Shown: positions 1-11,664 of the stretch, one piece after another | Layout: the number at the start of each line of letters is the position of its first letter | Position numbering within the stretch: the first letter of the stretch is position 1 | Source of the DNA: Ctena decussata | Taxonomy: Eukaryota > Mollusca > Bivalvia > Lucinida > Lucinidae | Assembly (NCBI GenBank): GCA_963989385.1 | Contig: OZ022502.1 | Span: forward strand, 7,036,501 to 7,100,500 | Direction: 5' to 3' | Length of the DNA stretch: 64,000 nt | The notes under the pieces: model-generated | What the model was told of the DNA's origin: nothing | The model's input: only the letters and a program-made list of their open reading frames with translations | Database searches by the model: none | Made by a program: the position numbers and the translations under genes

Positions 1-540
1 ATATCAGTTCTAGAAGTCTGTTCTAGAAAGCAGAAAACTGCACTGATTTCCAATTTTGACACTCTTTGGTGTCCAAATTGCCAAAAAATACACATTTTCT
101 TGCAAATTTGGGGGGTGTACTTCCAAGAATGATTGTAAATTCTTGAAGAATGACCATTATTTCATGTTTTGATTTATTTTAGCTACTGAACAGTTTGAAG
201 TTTCAAGTTAGGAGAGAAAGAGTTGTGTGCATGAGTATATTTTCCACAAGTATCAGGTAAACTTTTTGCTTTTTCGTAAAAAACTGTGATTTTCAACACC
301 GACCGAAGTGACCTGACGCGAAAACTTTAGCGCACTGTTCAAGGAAATCCAGTCATTGGATTTCTGCGAAACTTGGTTGTTCTATATTAGTTGCCAGTAT
401 ATTTTTTGTCTATCCTAGCTGGCGTTTTTTCTCTCGTTTCTCTAGCTCAGCCCCCTTTTTTTCCTCTCTCTTTATTGTTTTCTCATATGCTCTGGTTTTC
501 TGCCAATAAAATGATCACTATTTATATTGCGACACGAGAC
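1..540. other. No gene recognised
   Basis: AT-rich sequence with only short, composition-driven open frames. I see no splice-bounded exon, RNA gene or repeat that I can name here. Confidence 0.5.
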
Positions 541-800
541 GTCACATTAGAGTCAAGCCGACATTATGACGTCACACCATGAGGTCGCATCGACGCTGAT
601 GTGTCGTCATAATTTATGGCAAGCACAACACTATCAGTCTGCTAATCAAACATACATCGCCGTTGCTTGCTTAAAGACTCCCTATATAAGCGAAGCGTGC
701 AGAATCGAAAATATAAAAGGGGAGTGTGCACTCCAATCCGGGTCTTCTCGTCTCGAAATTCAAGCCAATGAGTTGACAAACATCAAACTACATTTTATCG
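540..800 (+). promoter_or_regulatory. Promoter-like or LTR-like segment
   Basis: Several CRE-type words (GACGTCA and close variants) lie at about 538-605. They are followed by a TATA-like TATATAAG at 683-690 and a second A/T box (ATATAAAAG) about 25 bases on. This order (CRE sites, then TATA, then a GC-richer stretch) is that of a metazoan core promoter or the U3/R part of an LTR. No downstream gene is visible, and a short open frame over the region resembles nothing I know. An LTR would need a second copy, which I do not see in the window. Confidence 0.3.
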
Positions 801-1255
801 TGCATTAAGGTGGAGATTATCACTGATTTGGGACAAAGACAAAAATCTGTATAAAACTCTGACATACAATAGATCTTCCCAAAACTTAGCAGATACCTTC
901 TTTATGTTGTTTCACATAATTTAGAACTCAAAAATGCACGATGTTTTGATGAGAAAAAGTGTTTTTATGAGGAAAAATCAAAGTATAATTTTCTGCACAG
1001 AAATCTAAAAAAAAAATGGCATCGTTATTTACAATGTACTTAGTGCTGAAGGTACCTTATTGCATTACAAAGAGCGTCCTAGCAATTATTTTTACCAACT
1101 TTTTCACAAATTATCAGACCGAGCAGATAAAAAAGACATAGTCTGTGTCCAAATTAAAACACGGGGATACTATTTTAACAACGTTGAACGATTTCATTTA
1201 CACTCCTGTGTTAGTATAAGTATTGTATTATTTACATTGTAGGTGTTATATAAGT
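800..1255. other. No gene recognised
   Basis: AT-rich spacer without recognisable coding or repeat structure. Confidence 0.4.
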
Positions 1256-1290
1256 ATGCTTGCCTATCCTATTTCCTATTCTATTCTATT

Positions 1291-1513
1291 CTATCCCATA
1301 ACCTTACTAGGTCGTTGGGGCACCACAGATGACTTCAAAACAATCCCTTTCCACCTTGTCCTGTCTTTAGCTGCCCTAGTTGAGCTGGCAAAATCCATTC
1401 CTGTCCACTCCTTGATATTGTCTTCCCACCTCTTCTTCTGTCTACCTCTTCTTCTTTTTCCTTTCACTGTGCCCTGAAGAATTGTCTTTGTCTGCTTTTC
1501 ATCTAGTCTGCTT
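1291..1513 (-). mobile_element. LINE (non-LTR retrotransposon) 3' ORF fragment
   Basis: The minus-strand reading ends in a TAG at 1293-1291 and contains a basic block (GKRRRGRQKKRWEDNIKEW) followed by a TG-D-F motif and SSVVPQRPS. This is the conserved C-terminal tail downstream of the reverse transcriptase in a large invertebrate LINE group. Only about 70 residues remain, and a stop closes the frame upstream, so it is a 5'-truncated dead copy. It is followed by a CTATT pentamer tract, as expected for a LINE 3' end. A shorter, more decayed relative lies near 60.1 kb. Confidence 0.75.
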
Positions 1514-1549
1514 TACAATTTGAGAAAGAGTTGGAACAAATGATTGCTA

Positions 1550-2065
1550 GGGCGCTCTTAATAATGCAGTAACGTAACTTCAGCGCGCTAAGAAAATTTT
1601 CAATAACGATGTTATTTTCTTTTATTTCTCCGCAGAAAATTATCCATTGATATTTCCTCATAGAAAAACTATTTAAGCAGCATGTACCTCTATTTTGTAT
1701 TCTAAACTGTAGAGAGCAACAAAAATAAGAAGTCTGTTAACTTTAAGGGAGATACGTCAATGTATTACTTTTGCAATTACCACAAATCACCACCTTAACT
1801 ATGTACATGCACAATGGAAGCAAATATTTAGCAAAGGTAGACTATATTGTCACCCTTTGCCGAAATAGTTGCTTCCCTTGTCGCCTCCCCAAGATATTTT
1901 AAACATCATGGGCTACTGACATATCAAAAATCAGCTTACTAGATCAAGCGGTTCAGAAGCTGGAAAAGTGCCGAATTCAAGCGAAAGGCATAATTCAATC
2001 ATTCTTTTATGGAGTTTGCCGAGTGTTTACAAGTTCTTGCACATCTCACTCTCAACCTGTAAATT
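1550..2065. other. No gene recognised
   Basis: Intergenic sequence. Short open frames here show no family features. Confidence 0.4.
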
Positions 2066-2068
2066 AAA

Positions 2069-2190
2069 TGAGCCGCGACACGAGAAAACCAACAATGTGG
2101 TCGTGCGTCCAGCGCAGACTCAGATCAGCCTGGGCATCCGCCCAGTCTGATCAGAGTCTTCGCTGTCCGCATGAAGGTAGCTTAGACTCT
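2069..2190 (+). mobile_element. Truncated MITE, TGAGCCGCGACACGAG family
   Basis: Starts with TGAGCCGCGACACGAG and continues through the GCGCAGACTCAGATCAG block shared with the full copies at 15321-15558 and 23558-23791. Only the left half is present. Confidence 0.7.
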
Positions 2191-2388
2191 CAGTTACCCT
2201 TCGAGGGATGACCCTGTGTTGACCATGACCTAATTGACGGCATGGTCAACTATGGTTCGTTTTTCAACGTTTTTTTGACAGTTCTTGCATACTCTATTAT
2301 TAACACTGTTACATTCAAGGATTGAACTTTCCTATAAATAAATTTTATTATCAAAAACAGGACTTCTGAAAAAAATAGTTTTCTGGGG

Positions 2389-2403
2389 GGGGGGGGGGGG
2401 GGG
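2389..2403 (+). repeat. Poly-G tract
   Basis: Uninterrupted G run of roughly 18 bases starting just upstream. Similar tracts occur near 14.13, 29.64, 33.04 and 40.57 kb, with C tracts near 15.07 and 47.16 kb. Confidence 0.8.
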
Positions 2404-2435
2404 AGCAAATATTGGCCTTATCATACCAGGTCCTG

Positions 2436-2709
2436 CCGGGCTGCGTAGCGCAATCGGTAGGACACCTGACTTATAAGTCAGAGGTATTGGGTTCGAAACC
2501 CGGTCTGGCCACATACTTTCGTTTCTCCTTTCGCTGATTCAAGAAGGGCAGTTGTCAGTTACTGGCGAAAGTATGTGCACTTAGTACTGGTTAACCGCTT
2601 AGGAGGTCTAAGCCTGTCCAGGAATAGTGTGGCTAGGTTAACTGACCGTCCAGACATGACCTTAGCTGTTTACCGTAGACGGTAAGCATCAAATCAACAA
2701 CAACAACAA
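2436..2709 (+). mobile_element. tRNA-derived SINE with intact target-site duplications
   Basis: The head looks like a tRNA. It has an A box (TAGCGCAATCGG), a paired anticodon-like arm around TTATAA and a B box (GGTTCGAAACC). After it comes a non-tRNA body with the block GAAGGGCAGTTGTCAG and an (AAC)n tail. A perfect 14-base direct repeat, CATACCAGGTCCTG, flanks it at 2422-2435 and 2710-2723; this is the target-site duplication made on insertion. The anticodon loop would be only six bases, so I read it as a SINE head and not a functional tRNA gene. The body may belong to one of the conserved central-domain SINE superfamilies, but I cannot name which. Confidence 0.85.
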
Positions 2710-2724
2710 CATACCAGGTCCTGA

Positions 2725-3340
2725 TTTGTGATCTAACCAAGAAAATGGAAACCCACAAAATATGTTTATTTTGTCTATGAGCGGAGATATAGGCGTTTTC
2801 ATGTTGAGAAAACATGGAAAATGTTCCAGACGCTACCAGTTCAGTAACAAAAAGTTAAAAATAAACATAGGGCCCGGTCTCCAGCACATTTAAAATTTTC
2901 ATGGCATGTAAATATATTAAAAGTTTGTCTGTATACAAAATGTAAAATGTGCTGGAGGTTATATGTTTTGAAAGCCGCAAAGGCTACCTAATACAATACG
3001 TCATTTTCGTCAAAATCCGCTGGGGATATGGGTATGTTATGATAAAGTAGTGGTTAAAATTCTTCCTTGTGTCGAACGCCTTGTTCTTGTTTGAGTGTAG
3101 ATCCTATCCTAAGATTAAAGAATCTGTAAATTAAGTTCGGCAGTCGGTCTCTGAGACCGATATTATGTCCGTCTTTCATGGTGCCATATTTCCACGCCGT
3201 GTCATATGCTTTTACAGTGTCAAGTACATTGCTAACAAACGCATCATGAATAAAATTGTCTAAGCGTACTAAACGATCGTTAGTACTATGTTTTTGTTGT
3301 TGTTTTTCAAAGGCCAGCTGATAGTAAAGAACAGTTAGAA
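2725..3340. other. No gene recognised
   Basis: Non-coding spacer. A loose inverted repeat (CTCCAGCACATTT and its complement) spans about 2880-2960. No exon is supported. Confidence 0.4.
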
Positions 3341-3344
3341 GCAA

Positions 3345-3760
3345 TACACATTGAAGCGGCGAGAATAATCACAGGAGCCACTAACCTGTGTAGCACGGAA
3401 AAACTCCTGTCTGACCTTGGGTGGGACTCTTTGCAAAATAGACGCAACAAACATAAATTAATAATTCTCTACAAAATTCTCAACGGCATTGTGCCCCCGC
3501 TTGTACAAAATACTACAAATTACAATCTCAGGGATTCTAACAATCTTCGTAACAGCCACGCTAATACAAATCTTTTCTATAACTCTTTCTTCCCTTCTAC
3601 CATTCGCGCCTGGAACGACCTGTCTGAAGATATTAAAAACTCACCATCTGTGGCATCTTTTAAATACCGTTTAAATAGAGACATACACATACCACCCAAA
3701 TACTTCAACGCTGGTTCCAGAATGGGCCAGATACTTCACGCACGAATTTAAATGACTTAA
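3345..3760 (+). mobile_element. LINE reverse-transcriptase C-terminal fragment
   Basis: The plus-strand translation reads AARIITGATNLCSTEKLL, then a W-x-S-L block, then SFFPSTIRAWNDL and later a short basic C-terminus. This order (ARIITGAT, GW.SL..RR..H, Y.LR, SFFPSTI..WN.L) is the thumb and C-terminal part of a LINE reverse transcriptase common in molluscs and cnidarians. The catalytic palm motifs are missing, so the copy is 5'-truncated and dead. Decayed coding-like sequence with stops continues to about 4.05 kb. Confidence 0.85.
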
Positions 3761-4083
3761 ACACACATCAGCTACTTCATGGAATGGCGGACGTTCCTAA
3801 TTTTGATAACGAACGCTTATTTCTGCAAGTACATGATTTCATAATTCACTCGAGAAGGTTTATTTAGAAATTACGGCACATCTCTCACCCAAATATAGAT
3901 CTAAGCCGGTTGCAGCAGGGGTGGCGGGAACTCGGTCAACAGTGAATAGAATTAAGTCAACCGCACTGGCTGGTCACTCCTCTAATCTTTTCACCAGTTC
4001 ACGAAACAGATATATTTTCTGTCTAAACTTATCCTGATTTAGCTTGTGATATCATAAGTCAGTGCGGTCGTACTGTTGTGTTT

Positions 4084-4088
4084 ATAAG

Positions 4089-4119
<31 letters not shown>

Positions 4120-4550
4120 TTGTCACGGTAGACACTTGTATCTCTTTATGCTAGCCTGGCAAGTGCTACTCGCATACAAGTACCTGCCGAAGCTCCGCGG
4201 GAACAGGTGTCTGCGAAAGGCTTGTCTGTACATAGGTTCTCCCACACAGTCCCTGGGCACCTGGTCCCCGTGGAGCTTCGGGGCACAAAAGCCTGCGAAG
4301 AGTACTTGCTGGCTACGGATATGTGTTTACTATGTAGTATTCTCTGTTTTAGTCATTTTTGCTCGGGTTTGTTTTCATTCCTTTCACCTGATTTACTTGT
4401 TTTCTTTCCATCATTCACGTATGTTGCTGTATTCATATTGTTTCAGGAGATGATTTAAATAAGCTTCAGCTTTCTATCAGATCCTGTACCATATAATATT
4501 ATGTACAATTGTATAGCAACTTATTTGAATAAAATACTTGTTTAAACCAA
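4084..4550 (+). mobile_element. LINE 3' tail: (ATT)n plus a conserved 3' UTR
   Basis: An ATT microsatellite at about 4088-4120 is followed by an untranslated-looking block. It ends in a sequence rich in AATAAAATACTTG near 4525-4540, typical of a mollusc LINE 3' end. Open frames over it are incidental. Confidence 0.5.
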
Positions 4551-4559
4551 AGGCCAGCT

Positions 4560-6485
4560 TGATTTCTGGAAATCAAGTTATTTGACTCCAGGATTCAAAC
4601 ACGCCTATCGTTAGTTCTTCTCTCCATTGTGTTACTATCGTTTAGTATACTTAAAACCATTAAAACGCAACTGTTTACTTGTCGTGTATTTAGATTAAAA
4701 GTAATGCAACAAGGTTGACGAAAGCGAGAAAAGCATACTGTAATTTCTTAAGTTTAATTGAGCAAAAAAGTCTTATAACTATGTGCAATTAAAACGGACA
4801 TTTATTTGTTCCTTTGAAGATTCTGACCATAGTGCATATATACTCGACTCGTATTATTTTTTATGTTTTAAAACAAGTTAAAAATAGCTGAAACATGTTT
4901 CTGATTCTGAAAATCAGCAATTTTCTGAAAATGATTCTATTTCAGGTATAATAAATGCGCCCCGGATCTCTGTGTTAGACGAAGCAGCACACAATAGGTA
5001 CAGTCTTTATGTTTGATATGTACACTGATCGAGTATAAGATGTAGATTATGTGATTAACTTGTGGGAGGATTCCGTAAAATATTTTTAGAATTATGCCCC
5101 TTGTTTGAATTGACACTTTTCCAACTTCTGAACCAATAGGAAGTTTAGTAAAACAGGCTGGATTTTTAGTATAATAGTAATCCTGGATGTATTAAATATT
5201 TTAGTAATGGCAGATAATTCTTTACTTATATTTCTACGGATAGTTAATACTGTAACGTCCCTCTACGGGTTATTTCCTGTTTACGGCCACATATACCTGG
5301 AGAGAAACTCTATATTATTATTGTTCACACAAGGAAGAATGCTTACAGAATAACTGAAATATATATAAAAAAAACAACTAACAACCCGTCTTTTGCTTGA
5401 CAATATATTCTTGCTTTCCCTCAACAATCAATCTTGCACTTATTCTATTCTAGCAACTCTATTAGTTAACGGTACTGTTGAACTCTATCATAAAAACATA
5501 ACATAATGATACACTGAACGTTCAGACAATCATTTTACATTAAGAGTTGTATGTGTTGTTCCGGATACACTTAGCCTGCCCGCCATGATTACTCTATGAC
5601 AAGGGGGAAATAGAGTGTTTGGATATACTTTGGCCCAATAGGATGCAGACTTGCCATCTCAGAATATTCCCCGATGAACAGACTAACGTTTCGCAAACTG
5701 TATTTCTAGCCCACAGTGGGAACTTCTTCGATTTGAACTTGTACCGTAAAATCCAGGCAGATTGCCCGGTCAATCAAGGTACACTCAGACAACCCCAATT
5801 CCGTCGGCAATCAAGAGACATAAATGTCAGCTCCAAGTTCAACTCACTAAGTTCCCACAGTAAAACTAACCACTACAGGGTGCGCATCATCTGAACGTTG
5901 GGCATAAACGTACAGACACCCCCATTCCTTGGATCGAATTCCCGGCATCTACGAAATAAAATATTCAGCAAAGGCTAAAAATACTGCTCAAACATGACCC
6001 CCTTCACCCAATTGCAGTATTAAATCCTACAGCTAAGCTTGAAAGCATTTACAATTCAGTTTTGCTGCACTGCACAACAGAACACTCAATCGGAACACCG
6101 CTCGGCCAATTCCGTGAATCAACCGAGATTGCTCCGATTGCAGAACACTGTATATCAGCTTATCTCAGAACTAGATTCGTTGGAAGCTTTGAATTTGCCG
6201 CTTAAATACGATCCCGGTGACACCAATAACCTCTAGCACAAGCAGAGCAGAATTATATATTATAAAAACATACTTAACAATGTCAGTAGATATAAAGTAT
6301 GGATTTTTTACGAGCGTGTAGGTGGTTCAGCATAAGTTCTGCGTTATAGCCAAATAGCCAGAACCAAACTATCTATGAACATCTATCTGGTATCCGAACC
6401 AAACTTCAAACAGGAGAAAAAAAACACACAAACAAACTGATAATAAGATGAAATTATAAAAGACCTAGACAGACGAAAACTATAA
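4560..6485. other. Intergenic region, no confident gene
   Basis: Mostly AT-rich. Around 5600-5900 an ATG-initiated open frame of 91 codons exists on the plus strand, but it has no recognisable domain and no splice support, so I do not call it. Near 6080-6110 a short block (CGGAACACCGCTCGGCCAAT) recurs as part of the palindrome at 25267-25323. Confidence 0.4.
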
Positions 6486-6492
6486 ATGTAAA

Positions 6493-6935
6493 ACTAGAAC
6501 ATGTACCAAAAGATAATGGTGTAGTACATGTTCTGTAAGGTAAATGTGTACATGTTCTAAATGGTAAGGATGTACATGTACTAAAAGGAAAAGGTGTAAA
6601 ACATGCTTTAAAAGGGAAAAATGTACATGTCCAAAAGGGTAAAGTGTACATGTTCTATAAGGTAAGTGTACATGTTCTACAGGGTAAAGGTGAACACGCA
6701 CTAAAGGTAAAGGTGTACATGTACTAAAAGGTAAAGGTGTACATGTTCTAAAAGGTGAAGGTGTACATGTACTAAACGGTTAAGGTGTACATGTTGTAAA
6801 AGGTAAAGGTGTACATACTATAAAAGGTACAGGTGTACATGTTCTAAAAGGAAAAAGTATACATGTATTGAAAGGTGAAGGTGTATATGTTCTAAAAGAT
6901 AAAGGTGTACACGTACAAAAAGGTTAATGCATACG
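6493..6935 (+). repeat. ~24-bp minisatellite
   Basis: About eighteen tandem copies of a unit close to GTACATGTTCTAAAAGGTAA, with substitutions and small indels. Open frames on either strand are products of the period being near a multiple of three. Confidence 0.9.
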
Positions 6936-7024
6936 TAAACTAAAACGTAGAATATATTCATGAGTTCATTTACAGTCATTTCGAAAATAAAGTTCTAAAG
7001 CCGAAGCTAGGGGCGTGGTCAGTG

Positions 7025-7250
7025 TAACCCTTTTTCATTCTGGGTATTTTTGTCGTCTGCTGAAATTGTCGTCTGCATCAGAAATCAAGAATATTTTGAC
7101 AATATTGGTCTAACCAACTCTTGTAGAAATGATGCCTAGGCAGCACACAGTTTGGATCTCAGATCAGGCCCCACGTTTATAACAAACGTGGGGCCTGATC
7201 TGGATCCAAACTGTTTGCCCAGATGAGTATCCCGAATGGAATTGGTTAAT
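7025..7250 (+). mobile_element. Hairpin MITE, family C (copy 1)
   Basis: The element runs from CCTTTTTCATTCTGGGTATT to a mirror-like end near GAATGGAATTGG. Its central inverted repeat has the arms AGTTTGGATC and GATCCAAACT around CCACGTTT. The same element sits in opposite orientation at 14388-14575. Confidence 0.7.
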
Positions 7251-7453
7251 GGTTAAGAACAGACAGGATATACGGTATAAACGTTTGCGTCGGTTCCTAA
7301 TCATTGCATTCAGCTCATCAAACCGAGTTTATTTTCTCTTCGTTTTGTACCCCTTGCTTCCAAAGGATCCAGTTTTCAGAACCTATTTATCTTCACTGCA
7401 TCTTGTCTTCTGGTATTAAGTACCGTGTGGCGGCCATATCCGTGCTTCATCAT

Positions 7454-7489
7454 AGTACAGATAAATATTCAATATTTATCTGTACTGAA
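7454..7489. repeat. Short perfect palindrome
   Basis: The 16-base arm AGTACAGATAAATATT is followed almost directly by its reverse complement. It could form a cruciform or a small RNA hairpin. No function is evident. Confidence 0.8.
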
Positions 7490-7661
7490 AGTTTCGTCCT
7501 TTGGAAAGCTGTTGGTATTTTGTGGACAGGAACGGAACAACTACCAGCCACCTTCTCCCCGTTTACCCACTCACTCTCCTGGGTTCTTAAATTAGTAATT
7601 TTTGATTAATATAATAAATTTGGTTGCTAAATTTGCATATAATTTTACGGAATAAAACGCA

Positions 7662-7667
7662 TTTATT
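7662..7667 (-). terminator. Polyadenylation signal of the SecA-like gene
   Basis: AATAAA on the minus strand, about 260 bases past the stop codon. It is the first canonical signal downstream that I found. Confidence 0.5.
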
Positions 7668-7928
7668 ACTTCCATCGCAATTTATACCTTAACTAAGCGA
7701 ATTATTCCGTTTAATGTCTGTGTTCCATTCCGTTCCGTTCCGTAAAATACCAACAGACCTTTGGAATAACTGAATTCATCTAGAGTCACTTTGAAAACAG
7801 AGTTCTTAAGCCATCTCAAGGAAGATAAATTAAACCGAGTATGACTATGTTTGCCCTTTGGTATATTTCTTGCTTCCAAAGTATCTAACTTAAAGAACTA
7901 TTCTAAACCATAGTGAGGTCATTATCAT

Positions 7929-8403
7929 CTACTCAGTGGCTTTCAATGAATTTAATACATCAATATACTCTTGGTCTTTATTATCCAGAAAACCATCTTC
8001 TTCTACCCAGGTAACAAGTTGTTGATAAGATTCTTCATCGAGACAGTCGGCGACCTTATACTTTGACAGTACGACTAGATAGCAAACTTTAAAGTAAGCA
8101 TCTAATCCTTCATCAGAGAGGCCCCAAGGTCCCTCCAAACGTCTTCCAGTATTAGGATCAAGCTCCAAAATTTTACCCAGTCGTGGATCTTGGTCCTGTG
8201 GAATTTCCTCTCCCTCACGCACACCTTCTGGTTTAATAAGTTCGCCACTATCTTCCGAATTGAGTGGGATATTTTTCAGCAGACCTGCACTGGTCAAGAT
8301 GTCCAAAGTGGAGTCGGGATGGGAGCAGATCATGGCTAACTTCAGCAGCCTAACTGGGTTGCATGAATCAGTATTCCCGCATAGGCAGTCGACCATCAGA
8401 TTC
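7929..8403 (-). CDS. SecA-like gene, exon 9 (last coding exon)
   Basis: The exon opens after a TTGTAG acceptor and its first base completes an Arg codon begun in the exon at 10145-10423. It ends in ATE and a TAG stop. It encodes about 157 residues: a Cys-containing start (DCLCGNTDSCNP), an acidic Pro-rich middle (EGEEIPQDQDPRLG) and a helical end rich in Trp, Tyr and Asp. I do not recognise a domain. The lack of internal stops and the phase match support it as coding. Confidence 0.75.
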
Positions 8404-8500
8404 CTACAATGGTATTTTATTTTTATTAAATTGTAACATTTACTATCATGTGTTTACACTCTATTGAGCTCGAGATAAAGCTGAGTTTCGATTTCAGGGT

Positions 8501-8642
8501 TCGAGGTTATAAAACTTGAGAATAATAATCTCAAATTCAAAATAAAGCACACTGATTGGCTGCTTCCGAGCGCATGCTCGGAAGCAGCCAATCAGTTTGC
8601 TTTATTTTCAGTTTGAGAATGTACTCAAAGTTTATAATCTCT
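8501..8642 (+). mobile_element. Foldback MITE, family B (GAGGTTATAAAACTTGAG), copy 1
   Basis: The arms begin with GAGGTTATAAAACTTGAG and contain CACTGATTGGCTGCTTCC; the inner arms meet at a GAGCGCATGCTC core. Other copies are at 14716-14838 and 35319-35480. It lies in the last intron of the SecA-like gene. Confidence 0.85.
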
Positions 8643-9128
8643 GGGCCAGATCAGTCCATACATAAGTTTTAAAAACTATCGTTTTATTATGAACCTAAGG
8701 AAAAACTGCCTCGCAATTAAATTGAAGGGATGGGCTCCTAATGAAAGTCCAAACATATGATTTCATGGCTCAGCTCAGAATTATCATTTAATCATAAAAA
8801 TCTGTAGCTGTGTACTCTGAACAGGCAAGACCACAAACAGGACAAAAAAGAAAGAAAAAAGGAAATAAAATGTTTCTTTGTTGCAGGGACAGATCACCAT
8901 ATTTCTTTAGCTACAAGACGGGGTGTCCTTCCAAAACAGTCTCAAAGATGTAGATTTGTCTCGTCTTGTAAGTCTAAAATTTTGGAATTGTTTCGGAAGA
9001 GAAAATGGATCACGTTTCTGTATCTAAATATTTCGAATTTGTCAATGTTTCTATGGTTTATGAGTTAGGACTTACGACTTTGTTATGTTGACCGCTTTTA
9101 CCTGACACACTTGATGTCTAACAGAAAT

Positions 9129-10131
9129 CCGTAAATTTGCACTTTTGCGCCTCAGTTGATGATTGCTATTCTCTTTGTCGGTTTGACACCAACATCTTGT
9201 CCACCACTTTAAGTCCCTGAACCATACAGAGTAGAAAACATTAACACAGGGTATAAACCAGTCCGCCAATTTTCGCTTCCTGCAGAGACTTTCCATCATA
9301 TTTGGCTTCCGCCGAGGCTGTCCGCGATTTCTTGCTTCCTGCTGAGACTTCTGTATATGATAAATGGCTTCCTGCAGAGACTGTCCGCGTGATTCTGCTT
9401 CCTGCCGAGGCTCTCGGCAGGAAGCAAAGTCACGCGGACAGTCTCGGCAGGAAACCATTTTTCGAGGACGGTAGTCCCTGCAGGAAGCAAGAGATCGCGG
9501 ACAGTCTCGGCGGAAGCCAAATATGACTGACAGCCAATTTTTGCTTCCTACAAAGACTTTCCATCATATCTGGCTTCCGCCGAGGCTGTCCGCGATCTCT
9601 TGCTTCCTGCAAGGACTACCGTCCTCGAAAAATGGTTTCCTGCCGAGACTGTCCGCGTGACTTTGCTTCCTGCCGAGAGCCTCGGCAGGAAGCAGAATCA
9701 CGCGGACAGTCTCTGCATGCAGGAAGCCATTTATCATTTACAGAAGTCTCAGCAGGAAACAAGAGATCGCGGACAGCCTCGGCGGAAGCCAAATATGATG
9801 GAAAGTCTCTGCAGGAAGCGAAAATTGGCGGACTGGTTTATACTCTGTGTTAATGTCTCCTACTCTGCATGGTTCAGTGACTTAAAGTGGTTGACAAGAT
9901 GTTGGTGTCAAACCTACACAGTGAATAGCAATCATCAACTGAGGCGCAAAAGTGCAAATTTACGGAAGCAGAATCACGCGTACAGTCACTGCATGCAGGA
10001 AGCTATTTATCAAGTACAGAAGTCTCAGCAGGAAGCAAGAGATCGCGGACAGCCTCGGCGGAAGCCAAATATGATGGAAAGTCTTTGTAGGAAGCAAAAA
10101 TTAGCGGACTGGTATATACCCTGTGATTAAA
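9129..10131. mobile_element. Two-lobed foldback palindrome (FB1)
   Basis: The sequence from 9129 to 9965 is one large imperfect palindrome. The left arm (CCGTAAATTTGCACTTTTGC onward) is mirrored by the right arm, and I estimate about 95% identity by eye over 200 bases. Each half is itself palindromic, with centres near 9412 and 9682, and is built from repeated words such as GCTTCCTGC, GAGACT and GTCCGCG. A further half copy follows at 9961-10131. It lies wholly within the intron between exons 8 and 9. Open frames over it on both strands come from its symmetry. Confidence 0.9.
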
Positions 10132-10144
10132 CTGTAAGTCTTAC

Positions 10145-10423
10145 CTGTAAGATTCGTACATTTTGTCTTTTTCTGCTATTCCATATGACCTGCCATTCTC
10201 TGAGGCGATGATCTGGTCGTCGCATTCTAAAGGCATCATCATAGACACAAATAAACCTTGTGACCAGCGGCTTTCCAGTTTAGAAAAGCATGCGCCCATC
10301 CGTCCACTACACATATTCAGAATGGTTTTTGAAGGTATGTAGACAAGTTTCCTCTGAATACGTTTTGCAGCGCCAGGTGTCGTTGGTTTCAATGGTTCGT
10401 TTTTCTCCCCTTCAGAAGTAAAA
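10145..10423 (-). CDS. SecA-like gene, exon 8
   Basis: Begins after a TTTCTTTCAG acceptor in phase 2 and ends at a CTTACAG|GTAAGA donor in phase 2. It encodes about 93 residues: an acidic/basic start (TSEGEKNEPLKP), then LVYIPSKTILNMC and a Trp/Met-rich core. No domain recognised. Both flanking junctions keep frame. Confidence 0.75.
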
Positions 10424-10844
10424 CTGAAAGAAAAAGAACTATCAGAAAAGGGCCTTATCTCTAACGAACAATGGACCTGTGCAATCTATAGCAACAAGCA
10501 AATTCAAAGAATTTATGTCCCCCGCCATTACTGTTTATTTCAATTAAAGGACATGTCAATGAAAAAAAAAAACTGTCATTAAAATGTATTTGGAAATAAA
10601 TTGTCAATTTAATCATTCTAGCATTGTTTTAAATCAAATTCCACTGTTTGTAAGAGAAACTTAGTGAAAATTCAATTATAGCTTAGATGAGCTTATGACT
10701 AGCCCTCTAACCCACATTAAAATCCAAGCCAGGGACTGATCATTTCCTATGGTCAGGATTAGCCATGTCACATATTTGTTATATTGGATTTTGACCTTAT
10801 TTGTCTGGCCAATGTACATCGACCATATATATTGACTGAAGGGT

Positions 10845-11222
10845 GCTTCACTTTGATAGTAAAATGTATGAAAAATGTTCAATTTGCGAAAAAAGTGATA
10901 AAAAATAATGTGAGGATTATATCCAAACCACATGCATATCTTCAGACCATGACCAAAACACCTGTGAAGTTTCAAAGGCATCGGCATAAAACTATTAGAG
11001 GAGTTGCGCACACAAGGTACCCACTATCTAGACACTTTGATAGTAAAAACGCCTAAAAAATGTATAAAAGTTCAACTTGAGGAAAAAGTGACAAAAAATA
11101 ATTTCAGGATTATATCCAAACCACATGCATATCTTCAGACCATGACAAAAACAGCTGTAAAGTTTCGAAAGAATCGGCATAAAACTGTAGGAGAAGTTGC
11201 GCACACAAGGTACCTACTTCTT
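10845..11222 (+). repeat. Two tandem copies of a ~190-bp repeat
   Basis: The block AGGATTATATCCAAACCACA and its surroundings occur at about 10912 and 11104, each followed by CATAAAACT and GCGCACACAAGGTAC. It is intronic (between exons 7 and 8) and non-coding despite open frames. Confidence 0.75.
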
Positions 11223-11664
11223 TAGGGGGACGGAAATAAGGACAGAAGGACGGAATGCCGAAAACTATGTCCCTCCGCTTTTCTTCAAAAATGACCTCAT
11301 AACGAAGCTTTTTCGAATGAAAATATTTATTAATGTCAATAAATCACATTTTTAACCAGAGGACCAATGGTCCTGTAGATTGGTCCTGTAGCTCACCTGA
11401 CACCGTCTGTCAACAGACAATTTGTCAATTCGCTTATTTGTTACAAATTTGAAACCAGTGGCTTATAAAGAGTGCGTATTTTGATTTTAAAATCTCAGTG
11501 ACCTTGAGCAAAGTTAAAAAAATGACCTTGACCTTTGATGACCTTATGTCTTCATGCATCCATTTAGTTAACCATATTTTCCAATCATTTTATATAGGCT
11601 TAAAAAGTTTCCATGAAAGCAACTGTTTAAGTGTTGAATGGGCATGTATATTTGCTCTACTCAC

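Noticed and set aside
2443..2516. Functional tRNA gene (TAT anticodon)
   Set aside because: The six-base loop, poor acceptor stem pairing and SINE body with target duplications show it is a SINE head.
6490..6935. CRISPR-like array
   Set aside because: It is a degenerate 24-bp minisatellite with no distinct spacers, in a eukaryotic context.
7485..7505. GGACGAAAC on the minus strand as a hammerhead 3' core
   Set aside because: No CUGANGA upstream within reach.
9072..10130. Open frames of 73-176 codons over FB1
   Set aside because: Caused by the palindromic repeat; the same peptides appear on both strands.
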